5,815 nt of DNA, from assembly GCA_042138015.1 (NCBI GenBank), contig JBHIVA010000112.1:1-5815 (forward strand). The letters are read 5' to 3'. Below the pieces are notes generated by a model that saw only the letters and a list, made by a program, of their open reading frames with translations, made no database searches and had not been told where the DNA came from. Shown here one piece after another: positions 1 through 5,195 of this stretch. Numbering within the stretch: position 1 is the stretch's first letter; each line of letters opens with the position of its first letter. Source of the DNA: TH1177 sp042138015. Its GTDB lineage: Archaea; Thermoproteota; Nitrososphaeria; Nitrososphaerales; Nitrososphaeraceae. The translations under genes and the position numbers were made by a program.

Positions 1-361
1 CAACGCTACTAAACCTACCATTATTAATTCAAATCAAAATTAGTTAGGATCGAATAGATATTATTTATTATTTTCTGATAAAGGTAACAAATGAATTATA
101 TCTATAATGACTAACAAATGTTCACCTAAAAATCAACTGAATAAAAAACGCTTATTATTAAAAAGGGATTTATTTGAAAAATGAAATATATCAGAATCTA
201 AATTAGTCAGTAAAACACCAACTTAAAATTGTTCAATAAGACATAAAAAAACCTTTTATAGTTCACTTGGATTTATAACTCAATCGAAACATAACATCGT
301 AATATGTACCACAAATCTATAAAATATAGAAACATATAATAATAAATTGTGTAAAGTAAAC
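1..361. other. AT-rich spacer without a supportable gene
   Basis: No reading frame on either strand is long or biased enough to call. A 25-codon Lys-rich ORF (107-184, plus strand) is probably chance. At the very left edge a minus-strand ATG at 19-21 opens seven hydrophobic codons that run off the window, which could be the start of a gene, but there is too little to judge. A small AT inverted repeat (TCTATA / TATAGA, 316-330) is within what AT-rich DNA gives by chance. The stretch probably separates the membrane-protein gene to the right from whatever lies left of the window. Confidence 0.6.
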
Positions 362-405
362 TTTCGGATAAGAGAATAATTTATTGAATAGTTTCTTATC
401 CGGAA
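362..405. repeat. Inverted repeat 1 of 3 (long hairpin)
   Basis: The arms CGGATAAGA (365-373) and TCTTATCCG (394-402) are perfectly complementary over 9 bp. They extend outward and inward with G-T wobbles to about 14 pairs (362-375 with 392-405) around a loop of about 16 bases. It lies about 90 bases past the stop codon of the minus-strand membrane-protein gene. It could be a transcript-end hairpin, part of a structured 3' UTR or small RNA, or a protein-binding palindrome. The arms carry more G/C than the surrounding spacer, which makes chance less likely. Confidence 0.6.
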
Positions 406-416
406 AATATTAATTG

Positions 417-460
417 TTTATTACCCTCGTATTATAAACATACAAACTGAAGGTAATAAA
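417..460. repeat. Inverted repeat 2 of 3
   Basis: TTTATTACC (417-425) and GGTAATAAA (452-460) are perfect 9-bp inverted arms around a 26-base spacer. The right arm directly abuts the next hairpin at 461, so the elements are stacked end to end. Its function is unknown. On the minus strand it would lie in the 3' region of the membrane-protein transcript. Confidence 0.5.
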
Positions 461-480
461 GTTCATTTATTAGAATGAAC
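461..480 (-). terminator. Inverted repeat 3 of 3, possible 3'-end hairpin of the membrane-protein gene
   Basis: GTTCATT (461-467) and AATGAAC (474-480) form a 7-bp stem with a 6-base loop, 14 bases beyond the TAG stop (495-497) of the minus-strand gene. There is no long T-run directly after it on the minus strand, so it does not match an intrinsic terminator well. Its position suggests a role in transcript ending or 3' stability. Archaeal termination depends mainly on T-runs, so the terminator label is tentative. Confidence 0.35.
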
Positions 481-494
481 CAATCTAATTTTAT

Positions 495-1871
495 CTAAGA
501 TGTTGTTTTATTTTTAACCTTGAGCATTTCTTGCAACACTTGTTCCATATAATCTTGAACATTTTCCTCGGAAAAAGAAGTAGTTTCAATTCCTGTTTTT
601 TCTTCTAATTCTTTTTCTTCTTTGTCTACAACCTCTTTTACATCTTTTACGGCTTTCTCAATTTCTTTAGTCATTTGAGCAGATCCCATACTTGCAAGAA
701 GATTAGAATTATTCTTAGTAGTTTCCTTTATTTTTGCCCTGAGTGTAATGTTATGAGAAAGTGAAACAGCTGATGAATAGAGACCAAAATTCACTAGGTA
801 TGCACATACTGCTATAAACGAAACTGATGCAAGTCCATATGGTGGATATGGAGCGATAATTAATGATGATTGTGAAACTGTAAAAAATATTATTAAACCA
901 CTGGCAGTAACAATCAAATATTTTCTTATTGGATTGTTATGTTCTAGTTTAGAAGCTACTATCCAAAATGAAAATCCAAAAATTATTCCACTAAATGCAG
1001 TTCCAAATCCTTGAAAGAGATAATAGGTAACTAGACTTTCATCCGTATCTGACACTTCATATAGATTAAACGAGTCCAATGCGGTAGATACAAATAGTAT
1101 GAAGGAAACTATTAAGCCAGATAATAATCTTATACGATGAATTTTTAATATATATTCTGATAAGAGTAAATATGATCCGGTTAGAAGCAATATTAGTGAG
1201 ATAGCTAGTAAGTACTTGTAGTATGAATAAAACTCATCAAATATATTATTTTCAATATCCGGATAAACTGCATCCATGATACTTGTTATCCATAAAGGAT
1301 TTTTCAAAATTATCGCATTTTCCACAACGTAAACTACAAAAACAGTTACGGATAAAATCATAAATCCTAAACCATAAATCAAGATCACTGTTGCATTTCT
1401 CTTTGAAAAATACCAAATTGTAAATTTAAGTGATAGCAAAAATAAGATGGATGCACCTATTACAGCACTAATATTTTGAGCAACTAACAAATTTATCAAT
1501 GAATACTGTGAAAAGATCATCATTGAAAAAAGTACTAATATGATGTTTAAAATTAATATATAACTTGTATATTTTGTGATTTTTGATACGAATAACAGGT
1601 ATTTGGATTTTGATAAAAATGCATTGTTGTCTTTTTCAGCATATTTTTGTAAGTAAATTTGTCCAAATATAGTGACACCACAAATTGAAATGAATGTGAA
1701 GAGTCCAAATGGAGATTTTATTTGATCATTTATAAAATCTGGAATTTTTCCTATTTCAAGATCAATTATTAATAATACATTTATAATGATCAAAATAAAA
1801 TAATTCTTTCTTAGGTCATAAAAAGAAGCTCGTAAAAATTTGTTGAAAAGAAAAAACTTTTGATTATTCAA
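495..1871 (-). CDS. Ten-helix membrane protein with a charged cytoplasmic tail, function unknown
   Basis: The product is a 458-residue integral membrane protein. Hydrophobic segments lie near residues 24-38, 54-74, 104-122, 125-150, 160-183, 220-238, 249-265, 283-306, 317-338 and 347-368. A basic N-terminus and an even helix count place both ends in the cytoplasm. The tail (about 376-458) is Lys/Glu-rich, with a probable coiled coil at 399-426 and a second amphipathic helix at 436-452. The block PYPPYGLASVSF (341-352), followed by LYSSAVS and an SAQM motif at 397-400, resembles, from memory, an uncharacterised membrane family recurring in Nitrososphaera-type archaea. I see no transporter signature, kinase domain or catalytic motif. 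The start codon is TTG: the frame is closed by TAA (1884-1886) 12 bases upstream, and no ATG lies in frame before residue 117. The only alternative is CTG at 1881-1883. The coding frame is solid; the function is unassigned. Confidence 0.93.
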   Translation of the reverse strand: MNNQKFFLFNKFLRASFYDLRKNYFILIIINVLLIIDLEIGKIPDFINDQIKSPFGLFTFISICGVTIFGQIYLQKYAEKDNNAFLSKSKYLLFVSKITKYTSYILILNIILVLFSMMIFSQYSLINLLVAQNISAVIGASILFLLSLKFTIWYFSKRNATVILIYGLGFMILSVTVFVVYVVENAIILKNPLWITSIMDAVYPDIENNIFDEFYSYYKYLLAISLILLLTGSYLLLSEYILKIHRIRLLSGLIVSFILFVSTALDSFNLYEVSDTDESLVTYYLFQGFGTAFSGIIFGFSFWIVASKLEHNNPIRKYLIVTASGLIIFFTVSQSSLIIAPYPPYGLASVSFIAVCAYLVNFGLYSSAVSLSHNITLRAKIKETTKNNSNLLASMGSAQMTKEIEKAVKDVKEVVDKEEKELEEKTGIETTSFSEENVQDYMEQVLQEMLKVKNKTTS

Positions 1872-1885
1872 ATTCTCAATCAGTT

Positions 1886-1917
1886 ATTATAAATATAATA
1901 CCTCTAGAAAATAAATT
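1886..1917 (-). promoter_or_regulatory. Candidate TATA boxes for the membrane-protein gene
   Basis: Read on the minus strand there are two AT boxes. TTTATAAT (1893 down to 1886) is centred about 18 bases before the TTG start, which is slightly close for a leaderless transcript. AATTTATT (1917 down to 1910) is about 42 bases before it and would give a leader of about 16 bases. No Shine-Dalgarno-like sequence precedes the TTG. Which box is used cannot be told from sequence in DNA this AT-rich. Confidence 0.3.
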
Positions 1918-1962
1918 TTTCAAATTTTCTTACAGATAGTAAATTTAGATACTACCCAAAAT

Positions 1963-2163
1963 TTATCTATTATGTAAAATTTCTCCCTGTATTGATAACT
2001 CTTCTGTCATCTCGGTCATATTTGTCTCAGTATTATCTGTCATGTTACCATTCTCCTCATTCTCTTGTGCGACAATTATTGATACTCCTGACATCTGGAA
2101 AACTCCAAAAGATAGTACCACTGTCACTATCACCACTGTCGCGAGAATTAATTGATTATTCAT
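1963..2163 (-). CDS. Small exported or membrane-anchored protein (66 aa), function unknown
   Basis: The 66-residue product starts with a hydrophobic segment (residues 5-31) typical of a signal peptide or signal anchor. A likely processing point lies around Val31-Ala32-Gln33, matching the Ala-Gln cleavage context common in exported proteins of ammonia-oxidising archaea (from memory). The remaining 33 residues are hydrophilic and rich in Glu, Asn, Thr and Met, with two N-glycosylation sequons (Asn40-Met-Thr and Asn48-Met-Thr). No domain is recognised. The start is ATG (2161-2163), with a TATA-like box 20-29 bases upstream, as expected for a leaderless mRNA. It shares strand with the membrane-protein gene 91 bases downstream, but each appears to have its own promoter. 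The mature part would be a short peptide at the outer face of the membrane. The small size leaves some doubt, but leader, promoter and sequons agree. Confidence 0.7.
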   Translation of the reverse strand: MNNQLILATVVIVTVVLSFGVFQMSGVSIIVAQENEENGNMTDNTETNMTEMTEELSIQGEILHNR

Positions 2164-2181
2164 GAATAAGTTGTTCTTAAG

Positions 2182-2191
2182 ATATTTATAT
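2182..2191 (-). promoter_or_regulatory. TATA box for the 66-aa exported protein gene
   Basis: On the minus strand the sequence reads ATATAAATAT, centred 24 bases before the ATG at 2163. That spacing puts the transcription start at or next to the start codon, the usual arrangement for leaderless archaeal genes. A second AT box (TTTATA within 2201-2210) could give a leader of about 17 bases instead. Confidence 0.45.
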
Positions 2192-2524
2192 TGTTTTCGG
2201 AGTATAAATTATCTAATGAGTTGAATCCAATTAGACTTATTGTTCAACAATTAAAAATGTAACTATTGACGAAAGACTTTTCTCCTTATATTAGTCTCTA
2301 TGGATTTCAAATAAAAATTATTATATTAAAAAGATTAAGAAAGCAAGTGGGACGGAAGATCTCAATCCAAGCATTATCACGGTGCCATTATATTAAAACA
2401 CAAAGAACTAGATCGAAAAGATAAATATATTATTTATTTAAATACCCATCACTACAGTAGATAAGAACATACCTCGTTATTTTCTTATGGTATCCATTAA
2501 TGTTCGAGTAAAAAATATGCCAGA
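2192..2524. other. Spacer between divergent genes, holding a possible gene remnant
   Basis: This stretch separates the minus-strand small-protein gene from the plus-strand frameshifted gene. Its only coding-like content is a plus-strand open frame at 2339-2464 of 41 codons (residues such as SKWDGRSQSKHYHGAIILKH), with no usable start codon and a TAA immediately before it. The base composition around 2340-2395 is richer in G/C than the flanks, as expected for decayed coding sequence, but no family is recognised. No tRNA or other RNA gene was seen. Confidence 0.4.
2507..2518 (+). promoter_or_regulatory. Candidate TATA box for the frameshifted small gene
   Basis: The run AGTAAAAAATAT is centred about 24 bases before the ATG at 2537, the spacing of a leaderless archaeal promoter. 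It lies too close to the alternative in-frame ATG at 2525 to serve that start. It is a weak match in AT-rich DNA. Confidence 0.3.
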
Positions 2525-2536
2525 ATGATTATACAT

Positions 2537-2861
2537 ATGAAATATGAATTTAGGAACGAGAATAATAATATTTTACCTAACAAGAAAGGATATAATGCAA
2601 TAGATCATGTAATTATTCCATCTAGTAAATGTCTTGATGGTATAATGACTATCATCAAAAGTGGTTGTCGATAGAAAATGTTATCCAAAGAATAATGTAC
2701 AGGTTCTACATGTCATAAAAGATTCCAGGAATGGAAAGAATCATGTATATTTGATCGGCGCTGTTGAATTAAGCGAAATTCAATATGGAAAAGTAAAAAA
2801 ATCTATCAAATTTGATAGAATATATCAGAAAGAGAGGATATTAAGAGTACATTACCATTAA
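2537..2861 (+). pseudogene. Frameshifted small gene (about 107 aa if restored), function unknown
   Basis: Two short plus-strand frames overlap. The first opens at ATG 2537 (an in-frame ATG also exists at 2525) and gives 45 residues before TAG 2672-2674. The second is open from 2649 to TAA 2859-2861, and its first usable start is a GTG at 2661 (66 residues). They differ by one base. Removing one A from the AAAA run at 2657-2660 joins them so that MTIIK continues into VVVDRKCYPKNN. The result is about 107 residues: a mixed, basic, soluble protein with alternating hydrophobic stretches (VQVLHVIKD, HVYLIGAVEL) that look like beta strands. There is no signal peptide or membrane helix. Codon use in the second half looks coding. 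It may be a genuine frameshift mutation, a sequencing indel in a homopolymer, or two translationally coupled ORFs with the GTG inside the first. I do not recognise the family. Confidence 0.5.
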
Positions 2862-2864
2862 GTT

Positions 2865-2895
2865 AACAGAGCTGTTTTGATTAATAGAATTAATC
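2865..2895 (+). terminator. Paired hairpins after the frameshifted small gene
   Basis: Directly after the TAA at 2859-2861 lies a small stem (AACAG 2865-2869 / CTGTT 2872-2876) that runs into TTTT (2875-2878). A perfect 7-bp hairpin follows, GATTAAT-AGA-ATTAATC (2879-2895). Position and T-run suit the end of the upstream transcript. The short stems and AT-rich setting make this tentative. The rest of the spacer up to the ATPase promoter holds no gene that I can see. Confidence 0.35.
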
Positions 2896-3112
2896 TCTAG
2901 AATAATATTTAATGCATTTTGTCACATGTATATAATTGGATCAAAATAATCATCTTTAGTACATATACAAATTCACAAAAATTTTTCATTTAAAAATGGG
3001 ATTTTAACTTCTAATTCAACAGACTAAAATAATGACAATTAAGAGGTAAAATATTTTATTACCTAATTTTTAAATTAAATTAATTTCTCAATTTTTTGGA
3101 AAATAATCATGT

Positions 3113-3129
3113 GAAGGAAAATTTTAATA
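3113..3129 (+). promoter_or_regulatory. Candidate promoter of the ParA/MinD-like gene
   Basis: A purine-rich block GAAGGAAA (3113-3120), resembling a TFB recognition element, lies directly before the TATA-like TTTTAATA (3122-3129). The box is centred about 28 bases before the TTG at 3154, so transcription would start within a few bases of the start codon. This supports TTG 3154 over the in-frame ATG at 3172. Confidence 0.4.
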
Positions 3130-3153
3130 GATAGATCTTACCAGCAGATATAA

Positions 3154-4032
3154 TTGAAATCATGCATAGCTATGCATTCATATAAAGGGGGAACTGGCAA
3201 ATCGACGATGGGATCAAATATCTCTGCTTTATTGACTTCAAGAGGATATAACGTTCTACTGCTGGATATGGATGTTTATGCACCTAGTTTGCAAACATAT
3301 TTTAACGAAAATCCCGAGAGATGGATAAATGACTTTCTTTTTGGTTCAGCCGAGTTTGAAGATGTCGTTTATGACGAAAGTCATGTTATCGATCAATTCC
3401 AGTTTTCTAATTCTAAGGCTAAAACAAGAGTAGGAAAGTTTTATGTATCATTCTCAAATTCATCAAAGGATGAAATAGCAAAATTAGATGGTGCTTTTAG
3501 AAATGATTCATCAAAAATTGAATTGCTACGAAAATTTATTCATATAAAAGAAAATAGTGAATCAAATAAAAAAGTGGATTATATTATAATCGATACTAGT
3601 CCTGGTATACGATATTGGTCTATAAATTCACTGGCTATTGCTGATCTTATATTACTATCTTTAAAAATGGATGCCATTGATATTGAAGGAACTAGGAAAT
3701 TGGTACATGAAATATACACTACATTTAGAAAATTAGGGGTAAAGTCTTACCTACTCTTAAACAGGACTGCAGGTTATTGTCATCCTAATTTATTCAATGA
3801 TTACAATTCTAATATTAAAGAAAATTATTCAAAAATGCTCAATGAACAATCTGAAACTATTACAAAATTAAAAAAAGACTTACAAATGGAAATAATATCA
3901 AGTATTCCTTGTTATTGTGATATTCAGTTCGATAGCAGGGAATTTATGACTGTCTTAAAACATCCTGATCATCCTTTTACATTTATGATGAATAAATTAG
4001 TTGACGAGATAGAAAATAATGCATCTGTTTGA
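3154..4032 (+). CDS. ParA/MinD-family deviant Walker A ATPase
   Basis: The product is a 292-residue P-loop ATPase of the ParA/MinD (SIMIBI) class. The first strand (residues 2-8) leads into the deviant Walker A motif YKGGTGKST (10-18), with the signature Lys11 and catalytic-site Lys16. The A' motif LLLDMD with Asp38/Asp40 is at 35-40, and the Walker B / switch II block is VDYIIIDTSPGI (141-152, Asp147). LLNR (201-204) resembles the base-contacting Asn motif. Family members dimerise on ATP and position chromosomes, plasmids, pili or division machinery. The C-terminus (IPCYCDIQF, 251-259, and the PDHPF stretch at 271-275) looks like an archaeal MinD-like subgroup rather than plasmid ParA (from memory), and ends in an amphipathic helix (about 276-288) that might bind membrane. 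The start is TTG, with TAA immediately before it in frame. The only other early start, ATG 3172, would delete part of strand 1. No ParB, MinE or secretion partner is adjacent, so the cargo is unknown. Confidence 0.93.
   Translation: MKSCIAMHSYKGGTGKSTMGSNISALLTSRGYNVLLLDMDVYAPSLQTYFNENPERWINDFLFGSAEFEDVVYDESHVIDQFQFSNSKAKTRVGKFYVSFSNSSKDEIAKLDGAFRNDSSKIELLRKFIHIKENSESNKKVDYIIIDTSPGIRYWSINSLAIADLILLSLKMDAIDIEGTRKLVHEIYTTFRKLGVKSYLLLNRTAGYCHPNLFNDYNSNIKENYSKMLNEQSETITKLKKDLQMEIISSIPCYCDIQFDSREFMTVLKHPDHPFTFMMNKLVDEIENNASV
3162..3177. repeat. Perfect 16-bp palindrome inside the start of the ATPase gene
   Basis: ATGCATAGCTATGCAT is identical to its reverse complement with no spacer and contains six G/C bases, so it is not an AT-composition artefact. 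It spans codons 3-8 of the ParA/MinD-like gene, starting 8 bases after the TTG. It could be an operator for autoregulation, which is common for ParA-type genes, a binding site for an unknown centromere-type protein, or a coincidence of coding sequence. Confidence 0.6.
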
Positions 4033-4153
4033 AATTTGAAGAAATTTATTTAATTTTGATCTAATAGATTGCTTTATTGCAGTATTCCTACTTATGCTAT
4101 CAATTGACTTTGATTATTGATTGTAATAAATTTGTCCTTGTTACCTTTTGTAG

Positions 4154-4186
4154 GAAATTTTAATTTCAGATTTGCAAAATCTTTTT
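4154..4186 (+). terminator. Possible terminator downstream of the ATPase gene
   Basis: Two adjacent small hairpins occur. GAAATT-TT-AATTTC (4154-4167) is followed directly by AGATTT-GCA-AAATCT (4168-4182), whose last base starts a five-T run (4182-4186). Stem plus T-run is the form of an intrinsic terminator. It lies about 120 bases past the ATPase stop, so the transcript would carry a fairly long 3' UTR if it ends here. T-runs at 4259-4265 are an alternative. Confidence 0.3.
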
Positions 4187-4704
4187 ATATTAACCGATAT
4201 CTCCTATCAGAATAAATGACAAAGAATATCTAATTATCCTTTTATTACTAAATATCATTTTTTTAAAGACCTGTTTCCTTTTTAAAAAATTTTTAACTTG
4301 TACTCTTCTTTTTGAGATGAAAGGTTCCAATATTTTCTGAGATTTATTTACTTAATTTTTTTAGAACTTATACTGGTAGCTTAACAAGAAACCATTAACT
4401 CACTTAGTCACTTAGATAGTATAGTCTATAATCAGATTCGTTTAGGTGAAGATTAAACTTAATGTAAATTCTATTAGAGTATATACGGTGATTATTTTTT
4501 AAAATATTATCTGTTATGATATAGATAATCAAATGATATATTTAAAAGAACCTTAACTTCTATTACATTTAGGATTATCTCTCGTTTTTATAAAAAACTT
4601 TATCCTATGAATATATTTTTTTACGAATAGAGAGAATAAACCAGTTAATTCGCTACACGATCACATAATACATTACTATTTCTTAATCCATAAATATCTA
4701 CAAC

Positions 4705-4773
4705 ATGAAAGGTGTAGGAGAATTTGATGAGTTTCAGAGACCTGAATGGGAGAAAATTTTTATATTTTTTTAG
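4705..4773 (+). other. 22-codon ORF, possible micro-gene or gene remnant
   Basis: ATG at 4705 opens a frame reading MKGVGEFDEFQRPEWEKIF and ends at TAG 4771-4773. The segment 4705-4755 is richer in G and purines than the surrounding spacer and the residues look coding-like, which is why it is listed. There is no clear TATA box at the expected distance and no hydrophobic leader. It could be a fragment of a decayed gene. No family is recognised. Confidence 0.2.
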
Positions 4774-5184
4774 TATTCATATAAAATTTAATTTCTTTTA
4801 TTCTAATAATAAATATACAGTAACTTATTATTTTCCCTTTTTTAAATGATTAGTAGGTCTTAATTTATTAAACTAGATTAAGAAAATTCAAATATAAAAT
4901 ATGATTATAATCAATACAAATATTCAAAATTTTTCGAAACTTATATAATATTTATATCTAATTATAATAAATAAAATTAGATTCAGATTACCAATTGTGT
5001 AGTTTGACCTCCAATTTATCTAAAAATTAAATTTTTATTATGGTTTAAAGGTTAAAATATTTTAAATCTAAATAAAGATAAATTACGATATCTTTTTTAG
5101 GAATTATATCTTTATGAATTAATTAATTATTTTTTACCTTATTATTATTAATTGTTGATACATCTTTCTAAATGATTTAGAATT

Positions 5185-5194
5185 TTTACGTAAA
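5185..5194. promoter_or_regulatory. Perfect 10-bp palindrome just before a start codon
   Basis: TTTACGTAAA lies one base before the ATG (5196) of the repeat-rich secreted protein gene. In that position a bound protein would block a leaderless transcription start, so it is a candidate operator. A 10-bp palindrome is short and may be chance. Confidence 0.3.
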
Positions 5195-5195
5195 T

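Larger units (their letters stand above)
4033..5195. other. 1.16-kb AT-rich spacer with clustered inverted repeats
   Basis: No convincing gene lies here on either strand. Inverted repeats include ATTATCT/AGATAAT (4506-4529), GTTTTT/AAAAAC (4584-4598), GATTATAATC (4903-4912), ATCTAATT/AATTAGAT (4956-4982), a 17-base palindrome with 8-bp arms (5021-5037) and TTAAAATATTTTAA (5052-5065). An 8-bp tandem duplicate TCACTTAG occurs at 4400-4415, followed by the palindrome TATAGTCTATA (4420-4430). Most arms are nearly pure A/T and may be chance. The stretch is long for an archaeal spacer and may be decayed coding DNA, a regulatory region for the surface-protein gene at 5196, or a non-coding RNA locus. 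Confidence 0.5.

Noticed and set aside
1..21. Minus-strand ATG at 19-21 opening MVGLVAL to the window edge
   Set aside because: Only seven codons are visible and no clear promoter stands in front, so a partial gene cannot be supported.
107..184. Plus-strand 25-codon Lys-rich ORF starting MTNKCSPK
   Set aside because: It is short and its Lys/Leu/Asn composition is what AT-rich DNA gives by chance. No domain or leader is visible.
2340..2400. Locally higher G/C segment considered as a tRNA or small RNA gene
   Set aside because: No cloverleaf arms, T-loop-like sequence or CCA-adjacent acceptor stem could be formed. A decayed coding fragment fits better.
5021..5065. AT palindromes (17 bases at 5021-5037 and TTAAAATATTTTAA at 5052-5065) considered as a replication origin or operators
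   Set aside because: They consist only of A and T in a very AT-rich spacer, with no origin-recognition-box-like repeats or Cdc6/Orc1 gene nearby, so chance explains them adequately.
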